Source: Neobacillus driksii (GTDB lineage Bacteria; Bacillota; Bacilli; Bacillales; Cytobacillaceae). From it: a stretch of DNA of 64,000 nt. Every line of letters begins with the position of its first letter. Positions within the stretch are counted from its first letter, which is position 1. The stretch spans positions 1-64,000 of the forward strand of contig NZ_JACCBX010000010.1 of assembly GCF_013409995.1 (NCBI RefSeq), written 5' to 3'. Both the position numbers and the translations under genes were made by a program. A model generated the notes under the pieces. The model was not told where the DNA came from. It ran no database searches and was given only the letters and a program-made list of their open reading frames with translations. Shown here piece after piece: positions 18,951 through 27,343 of the stretch.

Positions 18951-20062
18951 AGATTGCGCAAATTAAACTCAAAGTCATAAGTATGCCATTGAAGTCCCCC
19001 TTTCACACCCACCTAGGTACCGTTTCAGAACGTGAGGGGATTATCGTAGAGGTAATCGATTCAGATGGCATTTCCGGATATGGAGAGGGTGTGGCCTTTT
19101 CCACACCGTGGTACACAGAAGAGACTGTCTCGACTAGTTTACATATTATGAGTGATGTATTGATTCCTTTACTCAAGAAGCGGCCAATTAAACATCCCAA
19201 AGACGCAGCGATTCTTTTCCAGTCTGTAAGGAGAAACCATATGGCTAAGGCAGGGTTAGAAATGGCCATTTGGGATCTATATGCAAAAAGAAATTCATTA
19301 TCGCTTTCTAGAGCCATTGGGGGAACTAGAAGGGAAATTGCTTCTGGTGTGGTGGTGGCTGCAGATTCACTTACTAATTCTCTCAAACAAATTGAAAAAT
19401 ATTTGGGAGAGGGATACCAGAGATTTAAGATTAAGATTAATCCTAGTCAGGATTATTCTGTTCTAGAAGCAATTCGCCGCTATTATCCAGAACTTCCGTT
19501 AATGGCTGATGCAAATTCTGCTTATACCTTAAACGATACGGATAAATTAAAAGCACTAGATGATTTTAATCTTTTGATGATTGAACAACCGCTGGCTAGT
19601 GACGATATTATTGAACACTCACTACTTCAAAAAGAGATAAATACACCGATCTGTTTAGATGAAAGTATTGTCAGCTTTAATGACGCAAAAAATGCTATTG
19701 AACTTGGGAGCTGTAAGATTATTAATATTAAAGCAGGCAGAGTGGGAGGACTTTACGAAGCAAAAAGAATTCATGATTATTGCCTTGAGAAGGGAATTGA
19801 AGTTTGGTGCGGGGGAATGATCGAATTTGGAATATCCCGTGCCCATAACATTGCGCTTGCTTCACTGCCTGGATTTACAATTCCAGGTGATATATCTGCT
19901 TCAAATCGATTTTGGGAAGAGGATATCATTTTGCCTGAGGTATGTGTTAGGAATGGTTATGTGTGCGTCCCAGATACATCGGGTATAGGGTTTGGCATTA
20001 ATAAAAAGAGGCTAAAGGAAACTACTCAAATAGAAAAGGTATTTAACTTCGAAAACAAATAA
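18947..20062 (+). CDS. menC: o-Succinylbenzoate synthase
   Basis: MenC dehydrates SHCHC to o-succinylbenzoate. The 371-residue enolase-superfamily protein has catalytic Lys in FKIKINP (about residue 163), metal ligands in MADANSAY, IEQPL and LDES, and a second Lys in INIKAGRVGG. Members of this branch can also racemise N-acylamino acids, but the operon context points to OSB synthase. The ATG overlaps the menE stop. A terminator follows directly. Confidence 0.93.
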   Translation: MKIAQIKLKVISMPLKSPFHTHLGTVSEREGIIVEVIDSDGISGYGEGVAFSTPWYTEETVSTSLHIMSDVLIPLLKKRPIKHPKDAAILFQSVRRNHMAKAGLEMAIWDLYAKRNSLSLSRAIGGTRREIASGVVVAADSLTNSLKQIEKYLGEGYQRFKIKINPSQDYSVLEAIRRYYPELPLMADANSAYTLNDTDKLKALDDFNLLMIEQPLASDDIIEHSLLQKEINTPICLDESIVSFNDAKNAIELGSCKIINIKAGRVGGLYEAKRIHDYCLEKGIEVWCGGMIEFGISRAHNIALASLPGFTIPGDISASNRFWEEDIILPEVCVRNGYVCVPDTSGIGFGINKKRLKETTQIEKVFNFENK

Positions 20063-20088
20063 ACCAGACAAAAAGTCTGGTTTAATTT
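20061..20088 (+). terminator. Terminator after menC
   Basis: A 9-base perfect stem (20061-20069 with 20075-20083) with an AAAAA loop, overlapping the menC stop codon. The T run is short and interrupted. Confidence 0.75.
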
Positions 20089-20093
20089 ATTAT

Positions 20094-20252
20094 TTATAAA
20101 TCTGAAGGTTCGAATGTTTTGCAATCAGTTTCTTGACTGTTATCAGCTGTTTTTCCTTTGTGGCTGACAACATATATGCTATCTGCACTGCATTTATTTC
20201 CTTTTGCCCAATAAGAACAGTTGTTAACTTCACATAATACATCTTGTGCCAT
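20094..20252 (-). CDS. Small DUF1540-like Cys-rich protein
   Basis: The 52-residue protein has four cysteines (about residues 7, 12, 21 and 44), in VLCEVNNCSYWAKGNKC and ETDCKTFE. I recall this spacing from the DUF1540 family, which may bind metal through the cysteines. I chose ATG 20252, 7 bases after AAAAGGAGTG. A longer frame to 20285 has no ribosome site. It is transcribed with or after znuA in the same direction. The function is unknown, and a spore or stress role is only a guess. Confidence 0.8.
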   Translation of the reverse strand: MAQDVLCEVNNCSYWAKGNKCSADSIYVVSHKGKTADNSQETDCKTFEPSDL

Positions 20253-20340
20253 TTGTATCACTCCTTTTAGTCTTTTGTAATACAAACATAGCTTTTGATT
20301 TTTTACTTTTTCTCATTCCTGTAAGTTAATGGGCAACGAC

Positions 20341-21279
20341 CTATTCGTTTAAAGCTGTTTTTAGTGATTCTAAATTTTTCTCCATGAGAGAGAAATATGT
20401 TTCTTTATCCTTGATATTTTCTTTTGTTAAGATCCCTAAATTGTGAACTGGTAAAGCCTTAGCTCCAATTTCCTTTTGAACAATCTCCGCTAATTTTGAT
20501 TGGACGTTTTGTTCAAAAAGAATGTAATGCAGTCCTTGTTTTTCCGCAAGTGAGATAATTTTTTCTAGTTCACGCTGGGTTGGTTCATTCGTTGTAGAAA
20601 GACCAGAAATACTGATTTGTTCAAGCCCATACCTTTGCTCCCAGTAGCTAAAGGCAGCATGCGTAACAAGAATCTCTTTATGTTTAGCATTTTGAATGGT
20701 GTTTTCAAATTCCGAATTTAATTGGTCTAACTCATCTGCAAGCTTCTGATAATTTTGATCAAACGTCTCTTTATTTTGAGGCATTTTTTCAATTAAAGAG
20801 TCCCTAATAACAGCTGCCATTTCCTTCGAATATACTGGGTCAAGCCATACATGTGGATTAAAATCTCCATGACCATCATCCTCGTGGTCATCATGTGCTT
20901 CAAGTTCTTCTGCCGGATCTAAAATCAGATCCTCAGCAGTTGGAATCAACGAGACGTTTTCATTTTTTAATGATTCCTTTGCACTCTCTACAAAGCCTTC
21001 TAACCCTAAGCCGATATAGAAAAATAAATCTGAATCAGCCAGTTTAATCATATCCTTTTGGGAAGGTTCAAATGTATGCTCATCTGCTCCTGGAGGATAG
21101 ATTGTATTAACAGTAACGTATTTTCCACCGATACGCTCCGTAAAATATTGAAGAGGGAATACGGTGGAATATATGGTTAACTGATCTTTCTGTTTATTTG
21201 ATTGTTCATTTTCAGCACTGCAAGCAGTGATTACTAAGCTAATTAGTAAAATAAAAGGTAAAAGAATAATTTTTTTCAT
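20341..21279 (-). CDS. znuA: Zinc ABC transporter substrate-binding lipoprotein (ZnuA/AdcA type)
   Basis: This 312-residue cluster 9 (A-1) binding protein captures Zn2+ outside the membrane for an ABC importer. The signal peptide ends in a lipobox (VITAC, Cys20). Metal-ligand His occurs in PPGADEHTFEPS. An acidic, His-rich loop HDDHEDDGHGDF (about residues 134-145) and NPHVWLDP follow, which favour zinc over manganese. Unlike the usual operon, no ATPase or permease gene is beside it. A Zur-like box (21303-21323) lies 24 bases upstream, and a second one (21367-21387) lies farther off. Confidence 0.9.
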   Translation of the reverse strand: MKKIILLPFILLISLVITACSAENEQSNKQKDQLTIYSTVFPLQYFTERIGGKYVTVNTIYPPGADEHTFEPSQKDMIKLADSDLFFYIGLGLEGFVESAKESLKNENVSLIPTAEDLILDPAEELEAHDDHEDDGHGDFNPHVWLDPVYSKEMAAVIRDSLIEKMPQNKETFDQNYQKLADELDQLNSEFENTIQNAKHKEILVTHAAFSYWEQRYGLEQISISGLSTTNEPTQRELEKIISLAEKQGLHYILFEQNVQSKLAEIVQKEIGAKALPVHNLGILTKENIKDKETYFSLMEKNLESLKTALNE

Positions 21280-21302
21280 TATATGCTCCTTTAAAAGTTT
21301 AT

Positions 21303-21323
21303 AAACCGAAGTTATTACGATTT
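21303..21323 (-). promoter_or_regulatory. Predicted Zur box upstream of znuA
   Basis: By my comparison the site matches the Bacillus Zur palindrome AAATCGTAATNATTACGATTT at 17 of 20 fixed positions, with a perfect right half. It lies 24 bases before the znuA start. Confidence 0.7.
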
Positions 21324-21366
21324 ATATTCGAAAAATTTTTAGTATTAAGATTATAGAAAAATGTAT

Positions 21367-21387
21367 AATACGGAACGATTCCGATTT
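21367..21387. promoter_or_regulatory. Second Zur-like palindrome in the znuA-ytiB gap
   Basis: The site holds CGGAA-CGA-TTCCG inside a frame that matches the Zur palindrome at about 15 of 20 positions. It lies about 105 bases before the carbonic anhydrase start and overlaps a TATAAT-like run. Zur is the best guess, but another Fur-family regulator is possible. Confidence 0.45.
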
Positions 21388-21492
21388 CCTTATGTATCTT
21401 ACAAAAAAAATGAGTTAAATGCAAGCATAATATTGTAGCATGCGGTAGTATTTATGTATGCTTAATATAAACAAAGTTAAGGTGGGATAACT

Positions 21493-22056
21493 GTGACATT
21501 ATTAAATGAAATTCTAGACTATAACCAAAAATTTGTAGAAAGTCATGAATATGAGAAGTATGAAACAACAAAATTTCCAAATAAACGAGCAGTCATACTA
21601 ACATGTATGGACACACGATTATTGGAATTGCTGCCAAAGGCAATGAACTTAAGCAACGGTGACATAAAGACGATTAAAAATGCCGGGGCATTGGTTTCTC
21701 ATCCATTTGGAAGTATTATGAGAAGTATTCTTATCGCTGTATATCAGCTGCAAGCGGAGGAAGTGCTAGTCATTGCCCATCACGATTGTGGGATGAGCGG
21801 ATTAAAGGCTGAACCGGTTATCGAAAGTATGATGAGCCGTGGAGTAACAGAAGAAACGTTTGATACTCTTACTTATTCAGGGATTGATATTAAAAAATGG
21901 CTGCATGGATTTGATAATGTTACAGAAAGCGTGGAGCATAGCGTGGATGTAATAAGAAACCATCCCTTAATGCCAGAGGGTGTTCCGGTGCACGGGTTAG
22001 TCATTGACCCTAAGACAGGAAAACTTGACCTTGTTGTCGATGGTTATCAAGATTAA
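21493..22056 (+). CDS. ytiB: Beta-class carbonic anhydrase (YtiB-like)
   Basis: The 187-residue enzyme would interconvert CO2 and bicarbonate. Zinc ligands are visible: Cys38 and Asp40 in LTCMDTR, then His96 and Cys99 in IAHHDCG, with Arg42 completing the Asp-Arg pair. The start is GTG at 21493 behind AAGGTGGG. The gene is divergent from znuA. Its 3' end overlaps that of yidD by 4 bases in convergent orientation. ytiB is near luxS in B. subtilis as well. Zinc-dependent control is inferred from the shared upstream region. Confidence 0.9.
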   Translation: MTLLNEILDYNQKFVESHEYEKYETTKFPNKRAVILTCMDTRLLELLPKAMNLSNGDIKTIKNAGALVSHPFGSIMRSILIAVYQLQAEEVLVIAHHDCGMSGLKAEPVIESMMSRGVTEETFDTLTYSGIDIKKWLHGFDNVTESVEHSVDVIRNHPLMPEGVPVHGLVIDPKTGKLDLVVDGYQD

Positions 22057-22280
22057 TTCTCCTTTTTCTCTGGCACAGGATCTATGCCGCCCGGATGAAA
22101 AGGATGGCATTTAAGAATTCTCTTTAATGTAAGCCAGCCGCCTTTTAAAGCTCCAAACCGTTGAACAGCCTCCAATCCATAATGTGAACAGGTGGGATAA
22201 AAACGGCAGCTTGGCGGTTTAATAGGAGAAATAACTACTTGATAAAATCGAATAACAGAAATAAAAATTCTTTTAAACAT
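22053..22280 (-). CDS. yidD: Membrane protein insertion efficiency factor YidD
   Basis: The 75-residue protein belongs to the YidD family, which helps membrane-protein insertion next to YidC. It has an N-terminal amphipathic helix (FKRIFISVIRFYQ), then the family core PSCRFYPTCSHYGLEA and HPFHPGGIDPVP. I chose ATG 22280 behind AAGGGA over a TTG 21 bases upstream that precedes the ribosome site. It is ytjA in B. subtilis, also next to luxS. Confidence 0.93.
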   Translation of the reverse strand: MFKRIFISVIRFYQVVISPIKPPSCRFYPTCSHYGLEAVQRFGALKGGWLTLKRILKCHPFHPGGIDPVPEKKEN

Positions 22281-22421
22281 AGGGGAAACTCCCTTCAACA
22301 AATTACTTAAAAGATATCACAAATAGAAAAAAACGTCTAAATTGTTAATTATAACTAAGTAGATGAAAAAACTCGGAATTTATAGTATCATACTACTAGA
22401 CGTATAAAAGGAGTGGGGATA

Positions 22422-22895
22422 ATGCCTTCAGTAGAAAGTTTTGATTTAGATCATAATGCCGTTAAAGCACCTTACGTGAGACATTGTGGTGTCCATAAAG
22501 TAGGAACCGACGGTATAGTTAATAAATACGATATTCGTTTCTGCCAGCCAAATAAACAGGCGATGAAGCCAGATGTCATCCATACATTAGAACATTTGCT
22601 TGCATTCAATCTACGCGCACATGTAGAAAAATATGATCACTTTGATATTATCGATATTTCACCTATGGGCTGCCAAACAGGCTACTATTTGGTTGTGAGC
22701 GGTGAGCCAACTGTAGAAGAGATCATTGATCTTCTTGAAGATACGATGAAGACTGCAGTTGAAATAACTGAGATCCCAGCAGCAAACGAAAGACAATGCG
22801 GTCAAGCAAAACTTCACGATTTAGAGGGAGCAAAACGCCTAATGCGTTTTTGGCTTGAGCAAAGTAAAGAAGACTTAAAGCAAGTTTTTGCTTAA
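22422..22895 (+). CDS. luxS: S-ribosylhomocysteine lyase
   Basis: LuxS cleaves S-ribosylhomocysteine to homocysteine and DPD, the precursor of autoinducer-2, as part of SAM recycling. The 157-residue protein equals the B. subtilis length. It shows metal ligands His54 and His58 (HTLEHLLAF) and Cys126 (RQCGQAKLH), plus the catalytic Cys84 in MGCQTGYY. The start is ATG 22422 behind AAAGGAGTGG; an in-frame GTG at 22413 lies in the ribosome site. A 13-base palindrome TAGTAT-C-ATACTA (22383-22395) sits just upstream. Confidence 0.97.
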   Translation: MPSVESFDLDHNAVKAPYVRHCGVHKVGTDGIVNKYDIRFCQPNKQAMKPDVIHTLEHLLAFNLRAHVEKYDHFDIIDISPMGCQTGYYLVVSGEPTVEEIIDLLEDTMKTAVEITEIPAANERQCGQAKLHDLEGAKRLMRFWLEQSKEDLKQVFA

Positions 22896-22901
22896 GAGTA
22901 A

Positions 22902-22933
22902 AAATTCCTATTCGTTTGAATAGGAATTTTTTT
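22902..22933. terminator. Terminator between convergent luxS and the ytzI-like gene
   Basis: A 12-base perfect stem (22902-22913 with 22918-22929), a 4-base loop, then T residues reaching 22933. It touches the stop of the minus-strand small gene and can act in both directions. Confidence 0.92.
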
Positions 22934-23096
22934 ACTGCTTATTTTCGGTTTCAGGATGATTTTCGTTCTGTAAATAAGGATTATCGTCCAATGGGTCTAC
23001 AGTATGTTTAAATTTATATGCTTTTGACGTAGTAATTACAGCAAGCAATAATACCACTATAATGATAATAATGCTTACTACAAGGATCATATACAT
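22932..23096 (-). CDS. ytzI: Small single-span membrane protein (YtzI-like)
   Basis: A 54-residue frame with one N-terminal membrane helix (residues 3-22, almost all Ile, Val and Leu) and an acidic polar tail containing KHTVDPLDDNPY. The ATG at 23096 is preceded by AAGGAAGGAG at 7 bases, which strongly supports a real gene. Size, topology and position beside luxS fit B. subtilis YtzI. The function is unknown. Confidence 0.75.
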   Translation of the reverse strand: MYMILVVSIIIIIVVLLLAVITTSKAYKFKHTVDPLDDNPYLQNENHPETENKQ

Positions 23097-23212
23097 TTTT
23101 TTACTCCTTCCTTTTCCACTTTTTTATTTTAGCATGGTTTGCTCCCTTTTTAACAAAAAAAAGGAACTGCATGATGCAGTTCCAAAAATTTTTGTGGTAT
23201 GTAATTTAAATA

Positions 23213-23470
23213 TTAGTGGATATTTCTTGGATAATAAGTATGGGTGCGCTGCTGGCCATATTCTTCCTGGGCGAATTTCCCTTTTAAGCTCTCGATTAAA
23301 TAAAGCCCCATTAAATCGTATAATTCTTGTTTATCCATCTCTTTAATTAAGTGCAGCAGATCCTCATGTGACATCTCTTCTAAGAAGGCGAAAGCTAACA
23401 TATCAATATCCTCTTCATCACCTGTCAGCTTATCTCGATACATCTGAAATAATTCATCTACTAACCTCAT
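23213..23470 (-). CDS. Small acidic conserved protein, possibly DUF6154
   Basis: An 85-residue, Glu/Asp/Leu-rich, probably helical cytosolic protein (VDELFQMYRDKLTGDEEDIDMLA, then LLHLIKEMDKQELYDLMGLYL, each broken by no obvious motif). I chose ATG 23470, which follows GGAGGTGAACGG; the longer frame runs through that ribosome site. I associate it with the Bacillus DUF6154 family from memory, which needs a search. The function is unknown. Confidence 0.7.
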   Translation of the reverse strand: MRLVDELFQMYRDKLTGDEEDIDMLAFAFLEEMSHEDLLHLIKEMDKQELYDLMGLYLIESLKGKFAQEEYGQQRTHTYYPRNIH

Positions 23471-23708
23471 TCCGTTCACCTCCAAAGAATTTTTTAAAAT
23501 TTTTTTCCTTACTTATTCAATTCCCTTAATGATGAAAAATATCCTCTATGGCAGAAGCGAAAGTTTGTAAAAATGGTGAAAATCCATTTTCTTAATATTA
23601 TGACAATTATACATCATTCAGTTCTAAAAAATGAGTCGAAATTTGAAAAAGAATAAATTTTATTTGATTGTGGGAAATTCTAAATAATATTAATAAGGGG
23701 ATGACAAA

Positions 23709-24032
23709 ATGGATCAGCAAAAAAAGACCTATTATATAGATGTTGGGCACGGACAAATATCTCAAAGTGCAACAGCTTCTGCCTGGAGCTTTAAGATTCA
23801 GGCTAGTGATGAGGAAATTACCCAGCTCCGTGAGCTGTTTGACCAAAATTATTCAACAGAATGGCAAAACTTCTTCAGAGCGCATGTTCCATATGTTCAA
23901 TATCATTATGACCGTGAAAATGACGCTTATGACAATACGATTGAACAAGTTTATGGGATGATTTATAAACTGGGGGATAATGAAGCTAGAAGTCATATTG
24001 AATCGATGAATATCTTACCAAAACAAGGGTAA
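23709..24032 (+). CDS. Conserved Bacillaceae protein of unknown function
   Basis: A 107-residue soluble protein, rich in aromatic residues and His (YYIDVGHGQISQSATASAWSFKI, HVPYVQYHYD). It starts at an ATG behind AAGGGG and is followed by a strong terminator, so it is probably monocistronic. I do not recognise a catalytic motif. It shares the luxS-ytkD neighbourhood with small Bacillus genes. Confidence 0.75.
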   Translation: MDQQKKTYYIDVGHGQISQSATASAWSFKIQASDEEITQLRELFDQNYSTEWQNFFRAHVPYVQYHYDRENDAYDNTIEQVYGMIYKLGDNEARSHIESMNILPKQG

Positions 24033-24038
24033 TAAAAG

Positions 24039-24074
24039 CGGAAAATCCTATATACAAGGATTTTCCGTTTTTTT
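24039..24074 (+). terminator. Terminator after the 107-aa gene
   Basis: An 11-base perfect stem (24039-24049 with 24057-24067), a 7-base loop and seven T residues. Confidence 0.93.
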
Positions 24075-24117
24075 CGATTATAATAAATAATCAAGAGGTA
24101 CCTAGGGGTGAGGATTG

Positions 24118-24597
24118 GTGAAAAATTTTATAGATCGATTAGGGAACAAGGTAGAGCTATCATTCTCAAGCAATGCCTTTGGGCAGGAAGCAAAGCATGT
24201 ACTTGTGATTTGTAAATATTTAGATGATTGGTTATTAACTATGCATAGCGTTCGAGGACTGGAATTTCCGGGAGGTAAAGTGGAACCTGGAGAGTCCCTA
24301 AAAGAAGCGGCTATTCGTGAGGTTTATGAGGAGACGGGAGCCGCCTTAGAGGACCTTACACAAATAGCTGAATATAGAGTTGCTGACGAAAAAAATACTT
24401 TTGTAAAGGCTGTATTTTGGGGGAAAATAAAATCATTACATAAAATGAATAGCTACTTCGAGACAAAAGGGCCGGTATTAATAAAAGGTGATTTGTTAGA
24501 TTTGCGTTTTGGTGAAGAGTTCAGCTTTATTATGAAGGATGATGTGGTTGCAGAATGTATAAAGTATATCTATGAGGTGGTACACGAAAAAGAATAG
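24118..24597 (+). CDS. ytkD: NUDIX hydrolase, YtkD-type nucleoside triphosphatase
   Basis: The 159-residue protein has a full NUDIX box (GGKVEPGESLKEAAIREVYEETGA, quoted in two parts: GGKVEPGESLKEAA and IREVYEETGA, about residues 57-80). In B. subtilis YtkD hydrolyses nucleoside triphosphates, including 8-oxo-dGTP, limiting mutation. I prefer GTG 24118, 9 bases after AGGGG, over the TTG at 24115. It is convergent with the ABC permease gene that follows. Confidence 0.88.
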   Translation: MKNFIDRLGNKVELSFSSNAFGQEAKHVLVICKYLDDWLLTMHSVRGLEFPGGKVEPGESLKEAAIREVYEETGAALEDLTQIAEYRVADEKNTFVKAVFWGKIKSLHKMNSYFETKGPVLIKGDLLDLRFGEEFSFIMKDDVVAECIKYIYEVVHEKE

Positions 24598-24617
24598 CAA
24601 CAAATTTAGATAAGCCG

Positions 24618-25403
24618 CTATTCCTTGATAAGTTTTTTTTCCAATAGTTCTACAAGCTGGTACATGATTGTTGCAACAACTGCAATAACCAGCAAGGACA
24701 AAAAGACCAGGGTAAAATTAAAGACTTGGAAGCCATAAATGATGAAGTAACCCAGTCCCCTGGATGAAACTAAAAATTCACCAACGATTACACCGACCCA
24801 GGATAATCCAACATTCACCTTTAAGGTTGAAATAATCGTTGGAAAACTAGCTGGAAGTATAGCTTCCTTAAAGCATTGAAGACGTGTCGCTCCGAATGTT
24901 TGCAGTACTTTTAAATAGTTAGGGTCGACTTCTTTAAAAGAAGTATAAACCACAATCGTGGTAATGATAACCGAGATGATGGCTCCCATTGCAATAATGG
25001 AGGGATATCCTGGTCCAAGGGCTACGATTAAAATGGGACCTAAGGCGACCTTTGGCATCGCATTTAGGATGACGAGATAAGGGTCAACAATTTTTGACAG
25101 CATCGGTGACCACCAAAGCAGTGCTGCAAGTACGGTTCCTAGTAACGTACCCAAAATGAATCCAAAAATCGTTTCAGTTAAGGTTACACCGAGATTGGCC
25201 ATTAAAGAACCATCTTGTAATTTTTCAAGAAATAAATCCCAAATTTTCGATGGAGAGCTGAAGAGTAAAGGATCGATCCAACGTTTTTGACTCGAAATTT
25301 CCCAACTAGAAAAAAAGAGCAGGAAAATGACGATTTGATAAAAACGTACCCATCTTTTTTTAATTGTCAGAGAATGTAAATAATTTTTATGGAGGAGGCT
25401 CAC
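24618..25403 (-). CDS. ytlD: ABC transporter permease (YtlD-like)
   Basis: The 261-residue inner-membrane permease of the SsuC/TauC type has about six hydrophobic segments. Its EAA loop lies in VLQTFGATRLQCFKEAILPASFP (about residues 175-197). I chose GTG 25403, immediately after the ATPase stop; the longer frame would reach deep into the ATPase gene. It forms the importer with YtlC and YtlA. The substrate is unknown: relatives carry sulfonates or thiamine-precursor pyrimidines. Confidence 0.85.
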   Translation of the reverse strand: MSLLHKNYLHSLTIKKRWVRFYQIVIFLLFFSSWEISSQKRWIDPLLFSSPSKIWDLFLEKLQDGSLMANLGVTLTETIFGFILGTLLGTVLAALLWWSPMLSKIVDPYLVILNAMPKVALGPILIVALGPGYPSIIAMGAIISVIITTIVVYTSFKEVDPNYLKVLQTFGATRLQCFKEAILPASFPTIISTLKVNVGLSWVGVIVGEFLVSSRGLGYFIIYGFQVFNFTLVFLSLLVIAVVATIMYQLVELLEKKLIKE

Positions 25404-25404
25404 G

Positions 25405-26181
25405 TTAGTTTTTCCCTGTTTCAAGTGAATCCAACTCCTTCCAAATTTTCTGAAAGATACTCGAAAATGCTTCATGGTTTCTTGCGTTAAAAGGAGATAT
25501 GTTTCTTAGTTCCTCTGGCATTTCAAAAACTTTATGAATTTTGCCTGGACTTGGTGAAAAAAGCACAACCCGGTCACTCATCGCTATCGCTTCACCAATA
25601 TCATGTGTGACAAGAATGGCTGTTTTTCCAAAGGAGTCGAGCGTGTTCGATACTAAATCTTCTAGCTTTAACTTCGTTTGATAATCTAACGCTGAAAATG
25701 GTTCATCCAGCATCAGAAGCTTTGGCTCCGTGGCAAGTGTTCTTACAAGCGCAGCACGCTGCCTCATGCCACCTGAAAGCTGCTTAGGGAGCTGTTTCTC
25801 GATACCCTTTAAACCCATTTGATTTAAAAGGTCTAATGCGGCACTTTTTGTTTGCTCGTTCAATTGTTTGGATAACTTTAGACCTATAAGGATATTTTCT
25901 TCAATTGTTTTCCACGGAAAAAGATAGTCTTGTTGGAGCATGTAGCCGATTTGGTTTTTTAGCCCCGTGATTGGTTTATTTTCAAGCAAAATGGTTCCTT
26001 GCGTTGGTTTTATAAGCCCAGCAATAATGGAAAGTAAGGTTGTTTTTCCACAGCCGCTAGGGCCGAGGAAGGAAATAAATTCCCCTTCCTCAACATGCAA
26101 ACTTATTTCCGAGAGGGCCGTTGTTGCAGAGGCTTTTGTGAAATAAGTGTGATGGATATCTTTAATGGCTAAAAAACTCAT
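25405..26181 (-). CDS. ytlC: ABC transporter ATP-binding protein (YtlC-like)
   Basis: A 258-residue ATPase with Walker A GPSGCGKTT (about residue 40), Q-loop MLQQDYLFPW, signature LSGGMRQR, Walker B LLMLDEPF and the switch His in VTHD. It belongs to the nitrate/sulfonate/taurine class (SsuB/TauB). The gene lies between the binding-protein and permease genes, in one minus-strand operon with gaps of about 21 and 1 bases. Confidence 0.92.
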   Translation of the reverse strand: MSFLAIKDIHHTYFTKASATTALSEISLHVEEGEFISFLGPSGCGKTTLLSIIAGLIKPTQGTILLENKPITGLKNQIGYMLQQDYLFPWKTIEENILIGLKLSKQLNEQTKSAALDLLNQMGLKGIEKQLPKQLSGGMRQRAALVRTLATEPKLLMLDEPFSALDYQTKLKLEDLVSNTLDSFGKTAILVTHDIGEAIAMSDRVVLFSPSPGKIHKVFEMPEELRNISPFNARNHEAFSSIFQKIWKELDSLETGKN

Positions 26182-26202
26182 TTGGACGGCCTCCCATATT
26201 TT

Positions 26203-27219
26203 TTATTCTTCTTTCACTTTTTCAGCTATTTTTGTGTTTACAAGTGTTGAATGATCAACCTCTTTTGGTAGTTCACCTGCTTCGTCCATAATGTTCTGAA
26301 GATTGTTCCACTCTTCCACATCAAGGATTGGATCAGTTGCGAACGAACCTTGCTCTTTATAACGGTCTACTACTGTGCTAATGAGTTTGACGTCTGTATC
26401 AGGGAAAAAGGTTTTAATTGCCTCAGCGATTTCGTCAGAACTATGTGTATCTACCCATTGCTGTGCCTTGTATACGGCTCTCGTGAATTTTTCTACAATA
26501 TCCTTGTTATCTTTCATGTAACTGTCCTTTGCCATAAAGGTTGTATATGGAACATGACCAGATTCTGTTCCAAAGGAAGCAATAATATGTCCTTTTCCTT
26601 CTTGTTCAAAAATGCTCGCCTGTGGTTCAAATAATTGAACAAAGTCGCCTGTTCCTGAAGCAAAGGCACTTGGAATATTAGCAAAATCAATGTTTTGAAT
26701 GAGATTTAAATCTTGATGAGGATCGATTCCATGTTTCTTAAGAACAAACTCCCCAACCATTTGCGGCATACCGCCAGTACGTTGGCCTAAAAATGTTGAT
26801 CCTTTTAACATATCCCAGGAGAAATTATCTATTTTTTCTCTTGAGACTAGGAAAGTGCCATCGGTTTGTGTGAGTTGTGCAAAGTTAATAACCGGATCAT
26901 TGGATCCTTGGGCGTAAACATAAATAGAAGTTTCAGATCCTACCAATGCAATATCTGCACCATTTGATAACAGTGTTGTCATGGTTTTATCACCGCCAAA
27001 GGCTGTGGACAGTTCAACATCTAAGCCCTCTTCTTCAAAAAAACCTTTTGCAATTGCCACATATTCAGGTGCATAGAAGATAGAACGAGTAACTTCTACC
27101 AATCTAACCTTTTCTATTTTCTCTGGATCCGTCTTATCGGTATTGTTACAAGCAGCAATTGTGAACATGATAATAAATATGAGAAGTGAAGAAAAGCTAA
27201 TTTTTAGCGATTTTTTCAT
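26203..27219 (-). CDS. ytlA: ABC transporter substrate-binding lipoprotein (SsuA/THI5-like, YtlA)
   Basis: A 338-residue lipoprotein with signal peptide and lipobox IAAC (Cys about 24). The mature part has the NMT1/SsuA fold features YAPEYVAIAKGFFEEEGLDV and TTLLSNGADIALVGSETS. It is the first gene of the ytlACD-type operon and starts at an ATG behind AGGAGG. I found no riboswitch in the 120-base leader, so the ligand cannot be deduced from regulation. Confidence 0.9.
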   Translation of the reverse strand: MKKSLKISFSSLLIFIIMFTIAACNNTDKTDPEKIEKVRLVEVTRSIFYAPEYVAIAKGFFEEEGLDVELSTAFGGDKTMTTLLSNGADIALVGSETSIYVYAQGSNDPVINFAQLTQTDGTFLVSREKIDNFSWDMLKGSTFLGQRTGGMPQMVGEFVLKKHGIDPHQDLNLIQNIDFANIPSAFASGTGDFVQLFEPQASIFEQEGKGHIIASFGTESGHVPYTTFMAKDSYMKDNKDIVEKFTRAVYKAQQWVDTHSSDEIAEAIKTFFPDTDVKLISTVVDRYKEQGSFATDPILDVEEWNNLQNIMDEAGELPKEVDHSTLVNTKIAEKVKEE

Positions 27220-27343
27220 ACCAAAACCTCCTTATTACAATAAAAATCTGGGCTGTTGACCTAACATATCGTATGAAAGAGAAATAAATGTGTGAATGCC
27301 TACTTACATAAATTTTTAAGGAATCATGGAAAGGTGAAATGTA

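Noticed and set aside
20253..20285. Longer form of the DUF1540-like protein
   Set aside because: AAAAGGAGTG lies between the two starts and favours ATG 20252.
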